Below, in pieces: positions 1-13,956 of a stretch of 64,000 nt of DNA. Each line of letters starts with the position of its first letter. Position 1 is the stretch's first letter. Source of the DNA: Tetmemena sp. SeJ-2015 (lineage: Eukaryota > Ciliophora > Spirotrichea > Sporadotrichida > Oxytrichidae); assembly GCA_027382625.1 (NCBI GenBank), contig JAJKFJ010021440.1:62001-126000 (forward strand), written 5' to 3'. The translations under genes and the position numbers were made by a program. The notes under the pieces are model-generated. The model was not told the origin of the DNA, ran no database searches, and saw nothing but the letters and a program-made list of their open reading frames with translations.

Positions 1-1
1 A

Positions 2-1004
2 ATCATCCACAGATTTCAAGAAGAGTTTTAAAGTTGGCTCTAAGAAAATTAAAAAGAAGTAGAATAGAATGACTAAGAATAAGCTAATCAATTGGAGATA
101 GAATTTTATAGTAGTGTTGTAACTAACCTACTTGAATAACTTGAGAAAAATTTCCCCTAATTCAAAATGAATGGAGTTCATAATATGTGGCTCGTGAAGC
201 CTGGAGGTTAATCTCGAGGTAGAGGTATCAAAGTTTTTAAATCGTATGAAAAGATTATGAATCACATTAAATCTACAAAGGGGAGATGCTTTGTTGTTCA
301 GAAGTACATTGAAAATCCTTTGATTGTAATGAAGAAGAAGTTTGATGTAAGACAGTGGGTGATGATAACAGATTGGAATCCTTTGACGATCTGGATATAT
401 AAAGAGTGTTACATAAGGTTCTCTCCTATTGACTACGACATTACAAAGTTTAACGATAAGTATATGCATCTCACAAACAATGCAATAGTCAGCAAGTGCG
501 ATGAATTCTATGAGAGTGAGATTGAAGGAAACATGTGGAGTTGCGATGAATTTAGCGATCATCTTCAAGAGCTATATGGATCTGATGTTTTCTAGGATGT
601 GATATGGCCCTAATTCTGTAAGCAAGTTACTTGCAGCTTAGAAAGCGTTTAAGATATGGTAGAAAATAGAAAGAACAGCTTTGAATTCCTTGGATACGAC
701 TTTATGATAGACGAAGATTTGAAAGTTTGGCTGATTGAGGTTAACTCATCTCCTTCGATGGATCTATCTACAGTAAGTTTTCTACCTTAATTTAACTGTA
801 ATATAGCATGTGACAGAAAGACTGGTAAAAATGGTCCTTAGCGATTTACCGAAAGTAATTTTGGACTATCCAAAGGCCAAAAAGAAGAAGAAATGCGATA
901 CTGGAGGCTTCGTCTTGTGCCATAAAGCAAAAATGCAAGTTGAGAAACCATCAGCAGCTGCTGTAACTAATTTAGCAATAGAGGGTAGAAAGGTTTGTAA
1001 ATGA
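2..1004 (+). CDS. TTLL3: TTLL3/8-type tubulin glycylase (5' truncated by window)
   Basis: Tubulin tyrosine ligase-like enzyme, most like the TTLL3/TTLL8 monoglycylases that add glycine to tubulin side chains in axonemes (family knowledge). The frame is open from base 2 to the TGA at 1002-1004 if TAA/TAG are Gln. Visible landmarks are [16 protein letters not shown] (ATP-grasp nucleotide loop, about residues 57-72 of the visible part), [36 protein letters not shown], and the catalytic-end motif [21 protein letters not shown] 34-nt intron with GTAAGT/ATAG ends (773-806) precedes the basic tail with KAKKKKK. No IES is seen in this part. The N-terminus lies upstream of the window. The glycylase rather than glutamylase call rests on the IENPL and DWNPLTIW signatures. 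Confidence 0.92.
773..806 (+). other. Spliceosomal intron, 34 nt, in the TTLL gene
   Basis: Begins GTAAGTTT and ends AATATAG. Removing it joins SSPSMDLST to [11 protein letters not shown] in frame and the reading then continues to TGA at 1004. No convincing direct repeat brackets it, so an intron fits better than an IES. Confidence 0.75.
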
Positions 1005-1098
1005 GGGGAAATTATTTAAAAATAGGATAGTAATTATGAATTTCTACATAAGGTGCATTTTGAATTTCATTCAGATCTTCAGGGAAAGATTAAGAAAA

Positions 1099-4000
1099 TC
1101 AAAACTCAAATCCCATAATTATGAGAAAGACAAAATATATAGCAATTACGCTAAAACCTGATAATAGCTTCCATAGTTTTGATGCCCCTCCTAGTTCTCC
1201 ATCGAAAATGCACCTTCTTATTATGAGAATCAGTATTGTCATAAAGTAAGCTATTAGGAACCCGATAGTTGCCCAATTAAACTTTTGCTCTATAATAAAA
1301 TTTGTTCCTTAAACAGTAAATCCAACACTCTAATAATCCATCCCAATCCAAGACTAAGAATCTAATTCAATTTCTAATTTTAATAAGAAAAACATTAACG
1401 CACACTGTGCAATTCATGGCAGCTATAGCGTTGTCAGCATAATTACTGTATGAAGCTGCTTACCAACTTGCAACTGCATCAGGTAAGCAAATTAAAAATG
1501 AGACTATTACTAGGCCAGTCATATGATTACCAAATCCAGTTACACATCCCAAAAGCCTTGAAAACTCTAAAACCAATAGCATTTGCATGCAAAGGATTGC
1601 TAAGCTGCAGAATAAAGTAGGCCAACCTCTGAATATGTGAGGTGGAGGAATCAAAGCGTTTACAGTTTTCCAGAATATAGTGAGAAAATGAATGAAGGCA
1701 TCGGTGTTCGTAATATCATCAACTAACCCATCTAAATTCAAAGTTGGATGTAACATTATTGCTTGCTTTATTTGCTATTCCCAAGTTCTATTTACCTATC
1801 TCTCCACATTCCATAGAACTTAGTCAAGTTGTTCTTATCTTAGCTAGAATTCATTATCCAACTCAAGCTTCACAAGACAATAATCTTTCATTGTGATCTT
1901 AACTAATCCCTTCGGTTGAGGATCGAAAAGTTTTATTCCAAACATAAAACCGTAATCTTCTAGGTCGAACTATCTCTTATTAAGGAGCTTAATTTTTATC
2001 TATTGTGAAACCTCAGATTGCTTAAATTCTATGACTCCCTCAGTTTTTTCATAGTCAGTTCCTGGAATAGCTCTCTTATCTTTATCTTCAACCTCCACTG
2101 TCTTAAACTTACAAGAAATATCTCCTTAGCATCCATTTTTCCTCGAGACTAATATTCGTGCCTCATAAGATGAAGCAAGAACGCTGACTTCTGGCTAAGC
2201 AAAACTTAGAACTCCTGGGTTATCGTCATCAATGATTATAATAGAGCAGATCACATCTTTTCCCACTAACTTGTATCCAGTTTTATAATCATGAAGCTCT
2301 ACAAAAAATTCTTCGTCTGGCTCCCAGACATCGTTATCCATGATCTTGATGTGAATTTTTGCAGAGTCCTAACCTTTCTTAAACTTTATTGCTCTTTCTA
2401 GTTTTTCATAGTCCTCACCTGCTTTAGCAGTGCCATTTTTAGTTTTCACACTTACTCCTCCTGCAGTTTTCTTCTTGTTACAATTAATATACGAATTTAA
2501 TAAATTAATTGTTCATTTATAAGGACTTCAAGCTCTAGAATTCCCTTACTTTCATTTACAGAGTATTTAAGGCACTTGAAACCGTAATGAGGATTATCCT
2601 TTTGTGTTGAGATATCTTTTGAGGCATAAAATCTATTTAAAATATTAAATCATAATATAGGCCTTGCTAGAAACAGTAGCTCTGTTTACAATTTCTCTTC
2701 TGATAGTGAGAAGGTTTCCAAACCAATTCCTATAAATTATTCTACTAACTAAGGCTTCTCCTTCTAGTTTCTGTTTTAACTCTTAATATAAAAATGAAAC
2801 AAAATATGTAAGCTCTTAGTAAGAAACCTATTCAATATCGTCAGTTTTTAAATACTTCATCATGAATTCTTTCATCTCCTTTCTCTATTTTTGTTCATCG
2901 TAGTTCTTTATAGGCTAACCTTTCTTTTCAGCTATCAATACTCTATAGAAGTCAAGAGGCTATTACAAATTAATAAATTGCTATTGATCACATAGATTAA
3001 ACGCATCAAGCAATAATACTTCATAATCCTATTGGCTTATTATTTGTCATTGTCTTTATTCTCTACCTTTTTAAAAAGTTACCTTCTTCCCGCCCTTTTC
3101 TATTCTCTTTCTTCCTACTCTCTTTATAAAGGAATGATGAAAAAGTTGTGAACTTAAAAATCTTTTGAGAGCAGTCATCTATTCAATGGCCTTAGAATCT
3201 CCCTCAATAGCAGCAACACCCTCATCTTCTCCTTCATTCATTCCTTCTCTTAAAGTCCCTAATTTGCCCAATTGTCTTCTTTCTCTGAGCTTATCATACC
3301 CATAGGTGAAAGTTAATAAAGGTATGTAAAGAGCTACTGTGACTATAGATTGCCACAAGAAGACTTGCCCATCAGACGAATTTGATAGCACAATTGTGAT
3401 CCAAATATAAGCCATGAAATTTGCACAAACTGCGATGTAAAAATTACCTCTGTAAAGCAATTTTTTTACTCCTCTCTCTACAGATTAATCTCTTTTTTCG
3501 TTCTATAGGCTTGTTAATTTCTCTGTTCAATTATAGGATATATATATTGACTTAAAATTTTGAACTTACAAGGTCTTTTTCTTTTGAAGGGGCTATTATG
3601 CTCAAGCCTGTGATGAAAATAGTTCTAAATGCCGCGCATCCAACTATTGTTGCAAATCCAACATTGAACTTCAATGGATTATAAGTTGAGTGGTCCTTGA
3701 GAGATATCACTTGCACTGCTTCGATAAGATTCATCACAAATTCGGGACCGCCGCAACCCAATGCCATTAGAGTTAGATTAGCAATGGCGGGATTCCATAT
3801 TTTAAGTTTTCGTTCTCTGATACGCTTTGAAACGGGATCCTACTATTTTAAGATCTCTTGTCTTGAAGTTATATAGTTAATTGCTCTAAAGAGTAATGGT
3901 CAAATAAAGAGGGGAAAATATTTACTCAAGCAAGACATCAGATGTTAAGTCAATATTAAAAATTTACTAAATGCAAACCATATTTTAACAAAGTAGATTC

Positions 4001-4316
4001 CAATGAAAGTGTAAAGGAGTATTGCAAAGTAAATTATTGATATGATGAAATCGTCTAGCATGGTCACTCCTGGAAATAAGATATAGCTAAAATGGAAAAT
4101 TAGGCAGCATTAGATTTACCTTTAGCAAGCAAACTCTGAGTTAAAATACTAAACGATATCTCCTCTTTCATAGCTCATAGTATATTGGTCCTAAAATGTG
4201 TTGTTTTTCCATGTGAACGCACTTTAAGCCAGTCCAGGAAAGAATAATAAAATAAATAGCAGAGTTGTGTGTTTCTAGCTTAATTTAAGCTGACTTAATC
4301 GTAAAGGTATATCCAT
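1099..4316 (-). CDS. Na+/Ca2+ exchanger (NCX family) with Calx-beta domains
   Basis: Plasma- or organelle-membrane Ca2+/Na+ antiporter. Starts MDIPLRLSQLKL at 4316 with a signal-like stretch LLFILLFFPGLAQSA. Alpha-1 repeat: NPAIANLTLMALGCGGPEF (3740-3800), keeping the acidic residue of the PE motif. Two Calx-beta-like segments lie at about 2020-2480, with GTAKAGEDYEKL, IKIMDNDVWEPDEEFFVEL and IIIIDDDNPGVLSF in the first and GTDYEKTEGVIEF in the second. Alpha-2 repeat: VSFLICLPDAVASW and NCTVCVNVFL (1390-1530), with PD kept but the usual GS(N/T)AVN core altered. Stop TGA at 1099-1101 after further membrane segments. Frame breaks near 1400, 2500, 2650, 3500 and 4100 mark unresolved small IESs or introns. 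Family assignment is firm; ion specificity is inferred. Confidence 0.9.
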
Positions 4317-4403
4317 TTTATGATAAATTGAATTCAAATTTTCAAGAGAATCAAAGCTGTAAATATCTTTTAAAATAATTAACCATTAAAGATTAATTAT
4401 AAA

Positions 4404-4928
4404 ATGAAAAGTCAACTAAAGATGATGCGGAGAAGCTGCAAAGAGTATAATCCTCTTTGCTCTTATCTAAATGGACTAAATAGAAGATAGTTTGCAGTTT
4501 AGTTTAGTGCAATACGACAGAATTATCTGACTTAGAAAAAGGGATTCTATTCTAATTAAGCAGAGAAAGTATCAATTTTTAAAGAGAGAGATGTTCTTGG
4601 GCAGAGAAGTGGAATCAGATATTACTCAATATTTCAATAAATGTCTCGCAGATTCTCTACTTAGGAAAGTAAACCAGTCTAAAAAGAATAATCCTTTGAT
4701 AATGGCTCCGAAAATTCTCATGAAAGAACTTTAGAACTCATTTACAACTAAATACTTAAGATTATTTATTAAAAATCAGCTTTAAATCATAAAATGAAGC
4801 CCTATTCTTAAATTTAACTTTTAAATAGTGCATGCTCAACATTTTTAATAACTTACTATATATAAGTTCTCAAGCAATTTTTTGCATTAAATACGAGGGG
4901 CGAAATAAATATAATAAGTTATAAATGA
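4404..4928 (+). CDS. Hypothetical ORF, 174 codons
   Basis: Open from ATG 4404 to TGA 4926-4928 with ciliate code. The product is basic and Q/S-rich (MKSQLKMMRRSCKEY, then SRRFSTQESKPVQKEQSF). No family recognised. The next 170 bases carry another open stretch (FSPIVTQIK, or SHADKVNLDELIQFKKENE in another frame) that may be a further exon-like segment after an IES. In AT-rich DNA with a single stop codon, open frames of this length occur by chance, so support is modest. Confidence 0.35.
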
Positions 4929-5186
4929 AAAATTTTTAGGCCTTTTTTATATAAATTTAAGATTAAATCTGATCCTTAGAGGTTAGAAGATCGTTTCAGT
5001 CCCATAGTCACGCAGATAAAGTAAATTTAGACGAACTAATTTAATTCAAAAAAGAGAATGAGTCCCTCCATTATTTACACTATAGGCTAGATTTTTGAGA
5101 TTTACAGTGAGCTATTTAAATAAATAGAGCTTAATGTTATAAATGAATTTATTAAAATATTTTTCTAGACCTAAAATATCTAAAAG

Positions 5187-8100
5187 ATGAGTGACTTGGT
5201 TGAATTTACGGTTCTTAATAAAATAAAGCCAACTAAGAAATAAGTTGAGAATGCACAAAATTTGTTCATCCAAATGGACAAGCTCAACATCGAAATTTCA
5301 GATACCTAACTAGCTCGATATGCTAAAGTTAAAAATAAATAAATAATTGAAAGATTTGAATGCGAGAGGTATTTTGTTTGGAGCCTATAAAGTGGATGCT
5401 AAAGATAATATATTGCTAATAAAGTTCACTTATATATTATTTTAGCATTTAATAATTTAAACCACTTATTGATTCTAAAATTAATATGCTAATTTTTGGG
5501 TAGCTTTATCTTCTATTTTATGCACCCTATTATTTGAATAATTAGTATTGAATATGAACTAAGCCAAGATTTCTTAGATAAAATGATAAAGCAAGGTTTT
5601 TTTTACTTATAAAATTTATTTATTAATTACTCTATTTAAATAAAAATGAATTTGATTTTTTATATTAAGCAGTCTGAATATCTCATGGATTAAATACTTA
5701 CCAATGAATTTATTTTAATTGCAGTTATCTTCTTCATTTGTCTATAAATCTATTTTAAATGGGCCTTAGTATTTTGAAACCCATTCTAAGTTGAAAAAGA
5801 ACATTATGAAGATTTTTTGGTCGTTTGACAGAGCTAATTTATTTGAAAAACACCCTGAGCTAGTTATCAAAATGAACAGAATATTTTTGAAATTCAACAA
5901 ATTATTCTCCACCCAAGACTACGTGTCCATGCTCTCCCTCAGTTCAAAGGTCCTTCATTTGTGGCCCAAGGAAGAAAAGGATCCAGATTTCTTTATTAAT
6001 GATTCGTCTTCATTAATCCTAATATAGGTAAGAATTAAATTAAAAAACAGTAAATGGCTTAATAATAAATGGGAACTGCAATTTCGTAGAGGTTAAAATT
6101 GCTAAAATACCTCCTCAGCATAGCTAATAAAATTTAATCTGAGTTCCTTTTTTCTAATAATCTCATCAGTGTCTCTCAGTAGAGAAATATGAAATTCGTA
6201 TTCCTCGATATTTTTAATCATCATCATGATTTTTTCCCCCTAAATTTACGCTTCTTAACTTATCTCTTTCACATAAAATTGGTAATGAAAAAAAGATCTT
6301 TAAATTTTATACTAAATCGAATGATCTAATAAATATTAAAATATGAGAAACTTAAACTGGCACTGATATTTCCATTTTAATTTTATTTTTAAATTAAAAT
6401 TCACTTTTTAATTAAATATATAGTTTCTTAAGTGCAGCTTAATCATATAGAATTTCTACCTCCATTTTATAATTTAAAGACAAACTCACTTTTAAATTAA
6501 AGTTCAAACCATGTTCACTCAAGACTTTATGTCGAATGTTGTTTTCGCACTCACTGCTTACAAAAACTATGCAATTATCTTAAATAGTAATTACAATATA
6601 GATATATAGCTATTTATTTAATCCGATAAATAAAGAAGGAGAAACTATTCGAGTTACAAGATCTCTTTAATGTAAGAACAACTTTATTATCATCTCACCT
6701 CTTTAGAAATTCGTTCAATCAATCAGAAAATACAGAGATTACAGGGAATACAAAAAGAACAAGGAAACAATTTTAAATTAATTTATAAGTAATTTAAATT
6801 GACAATAAAGAAAAAATAATCTTGATTATCTAAAATCAATAAAATAATTATAAAGAGTAAAGTTATAATTTTAAAAAAAATAAAACCGAAATTATTAGTT
6901 AAAATCCAATACTGGTATGCTTAAATTATTATTACTGTAATTATCAAAAATTAAATATGTAATTTCTGAAGAGAAGAAAAGCTAAATGAAAGAGTATGAA
7001 GTTTACAAGCCATTGGAGAACACTTATGTGAAAACTCTTTCTAACTTCATCTACTCGGCAGGACTTTTAAATTTGGGGAGGGAAAGTGATTGGGAGCTAA
7101 TAGAATTAGAACTGCTCTTCATAAATTAAAATCTTAAACTTTGCTTTAAAAATGTTAGCTCTCTTATTTTGACAAATTGAATGAAACTGATTTCATGCAT
7201 GCTCTTTAGGGATTTTGTACAGGTACATAGAAAGGCTCTACTTAAATGAAATGTTATGTTTGTGATATTTTGTTTCCTTCTACGAAGCTAAGGAAATATT
7301 TTGCAATGGTGGTGGCTGAAAATCTGATTGGCCAGCCTCATGACTTTATTGTGGCTGTAAATCTGCTTTCTAAAGATAGAGACCGCCCTATCGATTAATT
7401 CTTTCTGTTTTAATTTAATTAATTGGCATTATATTGCTGTTCAATTTATTAATTCTTATTGGATGCAGTAGAAAAGAATTTTGTCCCACACTTGAAATCC
7501 CCAGATTTTCAGCTGACAGACCTGACTCTCTATTTGAAAGTTTTGAGTAAATTCAAAGAAAAGTCTCTCCCAAAGGAAGTCTGTGATAGTTTCAAATTTA
7601 TTCTTCCTCTTATTAAATGAAGAAGATAGTGTCACTTAAATTATTATCAAAGATCACGCAAAAGTTCAAATTTACGAAATCTGTGAACTAGCTAAAGCAA
7701 TGATGAAATTTGAATAAAACAGCATCGAAAACAAACGCCTGCTAGCTGATATAGTCAGTAAAAGATCTAAAGATGGACTAAAGTATATTATAAGAATGTA
7801 TTATAGGATGATTAAGATTAGGTGATCACACAATTAATCTACATTCTTTTCTCCATTCTTAAAAGAAATTTAATCAATTTAGATAATTATAACGAATAAT
7901 GTCTGCCGATGGCGTCAGCCTCCTCCAACTCTAAAAAAAAACGCGATTTTACAGAGTTGCCACGGGAAGTCGACCCAGCCGGTTTGGCCACGATGGCTCC
8001 AGCCTTGGCAGCGGCACTGAGCCGCCCCCCTCCTCAACCCTCCGGCTTACCGACGACTCGGCTCTCTCACTGATCTTGGGAGAGGTCTCTCGGACTTGCC

Positions 8101-9043
8101 GAGGTGAGAGCTAAAGATGGCTCAGGATCCCTTGGAGCGGTAGCTCCCTCGTCGGTAAGCCGGAGGGTTGAGGAGGGGGTCGGCTCAGTGCCACTGCCAA
8201 GGCTGGAGCCACGTGGCCAAACCGGCTGGGTCGACCTCCCATGCCAACTCTGTAAAATCGCTTTTTTTTTAGAGTTGGAGGAGGCTGACGCCATCGGCAG
8301 ACATTATTCGTTATAATTATCTAATTAATTATCTAAATTGATTAAATTTCTTTTAAGATTTGAGAAAAGAATGTAGATTAATTGTGTGATCAACTAATCT
8401 TAATCATCCTATATTGATAATATTCTTTTTAAAGATGAACATTTGTCTCTAATAAGTTTAAACTTACTTCTTCAAAGCTACGTTTACTCTTAGCAAACTT
8501 ATCAACCTGAATTCTTAGATCTCCTCTACGATAGGATTTTGTCCACCTTTTAATTTAATACTACTTGTAAATAGAAATTATAGCCATTATTTAATAATTT
8601 TTACCTTGAAAAATGAGTTGGATAAAGAGGAGAGTTATTAAAGTTTCTAATAGGAGGTGCTAAATATTTTAACAAGTCTTACCTAATATGGCTTAGGGAC
8701 CAATAATTTATTTTTTTAAATATGGTTAAATGAATATTATATATGCAATAGAATATGGAGTACTTTGTAGGATATTTATAGAAAGAAGTTCCGTTTTCCT
8801 CGTTCATTTCCATACGGCCCTCATAATGTATTACACCTAAACTCTGCTCTAATCTTTTAGCTGAGAAGCAAGTACTATACATAAAAAGAATTAATTTAAA
8901 ATATCTAAGAATTTATTATTTTTTGACAATACAAGCCTTTTGACTATCTTAAAGAGGCGGTAAGTGATGAATATGACTTGGAAGACATAGTTTATAAAAT
9001 TATGCACTTTATTATATATAAAAAAAAATCATATGATTTATGA
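5187..9043 (+). CDS. Alpha-helical repeat protein split by several IESs
   Basis: A series of + strand coding segments from ATG 5187 (MSDLVEFTVLNKIKPTKKQV) to TGA 9041-9043. Recurrent helical units of similar pattern are seen: LFSTQDYVSMLSLSSKVLHL (5900), FTQDFMSNVVFALTAYKNY (6510), LNETDFMHALQGFCTGT (7180), FQLTDLTLYLKVLSKFKEK (7510) and QQEVLNILTSLTQYG (8650). This pattern resembles organelle RNA-binding helical repeats of the FASTK or OPR kind, but that is a weak analogy and no catalytic motif is visible. The segments are in different frames, separated by AT-rich gaps. One gap (7769-8437) is a 662-bp palindromic IES whose removal joins KRSKD to EHLSLISLNLLLQ exactly in frame. Other junctions are not resolved. 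Confidence 0.6.
7769..8437. other. 662-bp IES with 7-bp pointers AAAGATG
   Basis: AAAGATG occurs at 7769-7775 and again at 8431-8437. Deleting one copy plus the intervening DNA joins codons AAA GAT G on the left to AA CAT TTG on the right and restores the reading frame of the host gene. The interior is almost entirely the inverted repeat described in the next entry. Confidence 0.8.
7792..8427. repeat. Large near-perfect inverted repeat with GC-rich core
   Basis: Left arm 7792-8056 and right arm 8149-8427, about 270 bases each, pair almost throughout; the loop is 92 bases (8057-8148). The outer ~110 bases of each arm are AT-rich like the surroundings. The inner ~155 bases and the loop (about 7900-8297) are strikingly GC-rich, unlike anything nearby. 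Arms differ by a few substitutions and one short indel (a duplicated TAATTAGATAAT-like step on the right). No transposase is encoded; short ORFs in it are mirror copies of each other. It resembles a foldback or MITE-type element captured as an IES. Confidence 0.9.
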
Positions 9044-9159
9044 AGTAACTTTTTTTTAATTTAAATCTCAAGTAACAATGAAAAAAACGTTTTATTTGCA
9101 AGTTTAATTCAAATTATGATCAATTAGCTTAAAGAAAAATGATTTGATTGATTTAAATC

Positions 9160-10891
9160 TCCATAATTTTTGAGCGACCTTATGGATCTAAGCAATAACA
9201 GATATATTATAATTTGATTCAGTAACAAGGAGCCAAAGTCAGCTAAGCAAGGCCTAGAGAAATTTTCCCGAAATTACTCAATGCCCTTAATAGTTGCGTT
9301 ACCCACTAGAGGCGATTTATTTTAGTAATGAATTATTCTGTGAATAGTGTAGAATCTTAATTGAAGAGTGCAATTGCAATGGTAAGCCCTGAAATTTTAT
9401 GAAAATGCTTCCAAGTTTGATCTCCTGACCTAGATTAGTGATCCCACTCATCGGATAGTATGGCCTACAAGGAGTAATTATGTGGTTAAATCTCTAAGGA
9501 AAATAAAAATGGGATAAAGGCTAAACTGCTTGGTAATTATTTAGATTTTCCTGCAGAGATAGTATTTTAGGCTAGACCTCTCGCATTATTCTGACTGTTC
9601 GCTCTGAAGTGCCACCTAAAATAGTAGAGTTTTCTTAACCTACCAAGATGTATGGGTCATTTTTGCAGCCTTTAAGTCTGACCAGCAACAACAGAGGTTT
9701 TTGGGATTAGTCAGAGTCAAAGAACACAAAATAGTTGCTACGTAGGATGATAATTATTTTATTCCATACCTCCTTCATGATTAAGGTGCCATCTGCGACT
9801 TCATATGTTGACAGAGTTAATTATAGTCAATAACTTTTTTATTTTTACCCTTACATGGCTGCTTCTTAAATTTGATTTAAATTCTTATATTGATGATTAA
9901 ATTTTAAAAATTAATGATTAAGTCATTAATTATAAAGCTTAAACCAATCATTTCATATAAAAATTGAGGAAAGTAGGTAAGTTATGTCTACCTTAAATAT
10001 TTATCCTTCATGATTTTTTTCTTTAAGAAATAACTGAAGCGACAGAATTGCCAGAAAATATTTAGAGAGGACTAAAGCCGAACTATAGTACTTTAGAGAA
10101 TAGAAGCCAACTTAAATTACAAGTTAAGTGCTAAGAACTTGAAGAAATGTGATCTAGATAATTTTGTTTGCTTTTAGATAGATTATGGTGTAATTTTACT
10201 TTACCTATGACTTGAGAGAATTCCTCTTAATAATTGATACTTTTATTTAGCTGACACATGCTTTCATAATTCTGAAAAGATGGACGGTTTCATGTCTAGA
10301 TATTTTGAAAATAATCATAAATTTCAACCAAGTGAAAAAAGTATCCCTTATGAAAAGACGGGATAGCTGATTATAGATCAACATAGAGCATTTTTGGATT
10401 TCCGGCAGACTGGCTAAATGAGGTCAGAAGAATAAGAAATGGACTTTGACCTGGAAATGGAGTAAATTGAGAAATCAATAAAAATGGGCAAACAAGAGCA
10501 AGTTCTTTCAGACATAAAGCTCTATAAAGATGCTTGCTTCATGATAAATGGAGTGGGTGAGTCCAAATAGAAAAAGGGGAAAAGTGCGAAAGGTATTTTA
10601 AATATGCAATACTTTGCTCAAGGATTCAAAAGCAAAGCAATCAAAAAAGAAGGATGAAGATGATGAAGATGATGATGATGATGAAGATGAAGAAAAAAGA
10701 AAACCAAAACTAAAAGCAAGAAGTCAACAAGTAAAAACAGTGAAAGATCAGTCAAAAAAGCTGCAAAGGATAAGATAGATGCATTGGCAAAAATGTAAAA
10801 GATTCAAAAGTAAGAGAGGGAAAAGACGTTCGATAGTCAAACTGAAAAGCTCAAAAAATGGATTAAGGATCAATATATCTCGGGCAAATGA
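9160..10891 (+). CDS. Hypothetical protein with acidic run and lysine-rich C-terminus
   Basis: Coding signal in several frames from about 9160 to TGA 10889-10891. Readable parts are FSRNYSMPLIVALPTRGDLF (9270), SKFDLLTQISDPTHRIVWPT (9410), PPKIVEFSQPTKMYGSFLQP (9615), NNHKFQPSEKSIPYEKTGQL (10310), EMDFDLEMEQIEKSIKMGKQ (10440), a Asp/Glu run from GAT/GAA repeats (10655-10697), then KAAKDKIDALAKMQKIQKQE and KLKKWIKDQYISGK before the stop. The composition suggests a nuclear protein with a charged tail. IESs separate the parts, but I could not pair their pointers. No family recognised. Confidence 0.5.
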
Positions 10892-11454
10892 AAAGATTGA
10901 GCAATTAAATAAAAAATCATCGATTACGAAGTAGTCGTCTAATTTAAACATAATCTTTTTCACTTGCTATTATATTTTTGCAAATTTAAAACTCTCTAAC
11001 AAATATAATAACTCAAAATATAGAAGTGTTAAAAGAAAATATGAAGCATGGATACTTATCCTATCAAAATTAAATGAGACTAACATAATAAAAGGTGATT
11101 ATTATTTTATAATTCTCATCATCATATACATCTGCATTTAAACTTAAAGAGTATTCTTCATTTTATTTGTGTCTAAATTTGAGGAAATGATTTTGTATTA
11201 TAATAAAATATATAAAATGTTGGGAGGTTTACTGAGGAGCAATATCAAAAAAGGAAGCAATACTCTAAATATGGCCAAGACTACTCTCTATCTTAAACAT
11301 ATATATTTAATCTTCCAAGAAGGTAAATGATGCTCTCTAACTTCGATGTTCAAAACTTAGATTCCTTAAGCAGCTTATAATTTCGAGTATAAAATAACCT
11401 TAATTCTTCTTGTTTTCATTTGACTGATCAAATGCTTTTAATAAACGAAAATAA

Positions 11455-13146
<1,692 letters not shown>

Positions 13147-13369
13147 AAATTTTTAATACTCATTGATTCCCAGGAGATATCTCTATATTATGAAATAGAG
13201 ACCGCAAATTTGGATGATTTATAGCTAAAATATAAAGTCAAGCGCAGATAAAATAGAAAACACAATTTGTCTTGTATCTTTTGCAAATAATTTACTCACT
13301 TTATCTTCAATTACAAAGCTGATTCATTTAAAGCAAAATAGAATAAAATATAAATTGGCATCTCTAGTT

Positions 13370-13741
13370 TCAAATCTGATATTTAAAATCAAGTTCAGAT
13401 TCCTTTTCCCAGTTATCATCTGACATTTTAACACCTTCCTTGCCATAGAGTTATTAAACTTTAAGTTTGAAGAACTTTTAATTTATAAGCTCTCTCATCT
13501 CGATTTCATTTGCATATTCTTTCAGCTCTTTTCTCATTTATTCTCTCTTTAGTTCATCTTCAGTTGGAACTAGTTTTAGATGCTTCATCTGCAAGAACTC
13601 TGTCAAAAATAGTTTATCCATTTTAGCTTGTGGAAATTTAAGATCTTTCAAAAGCACTTTTTCACAAAAATGGCAGGGTTAGTTTGCATAATTTAAAACT
13701 AATATAACATAAAGAAGAGTAATTGTAAAGATAATGTTCAT
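13370..13741 (-). CDS. Small secreted or ER protein, about 123 aa
   Basis: Complete ORF: ATG at 13741 (minus), TGA at 13370-13372, no visible interruption. N-terminal hydrophobic signal-like stretch MNIIFTITLLYVILVLNYA is followed by a cysteine pair NQPCHFCEKVLL and then a charged helical body (PTEDELKREQMRKELKEYAN) ending ESELDFKYQI. The signal followed by CxxC suggests a secreted or lumenal protein; the fold is unknown to me. It lies between the two halves of the scrambled kinase gene, on the opposite strand to the odd MDSs. Confidence 0.7.
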
Positions 13742-13956
13742 GATTTTCTTTTTACTTATTTTAGTTTTAATTTAGCTTTTCTACAAATTCTTTGTTCTAT
13801 TTAGTTTTAATCTTATTTTGAATTTAATTTAGAGGTCCATATTAGAGGTCTTTTCTTAGTTTGTTGAATTTTTTGTCTATGAAAGTATTTTTCTCTTCCC
13901 TTTACAACATTGACTGCTTAAAGCAATTATGAATTATATTAAAAATTTTAGATTGC

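Noticed and set aside
8067..8316. Two short ORFs on opposite strands in the palindrome
   Set aside because: They are mirror images arising from the inverted repeat, low complexity and without homology I recognise.
10748..10963. Minus-strand ORF
   Set aside because: Antisense of the lysine-rich C-terminus that reads in frame to a TGA at 10891.
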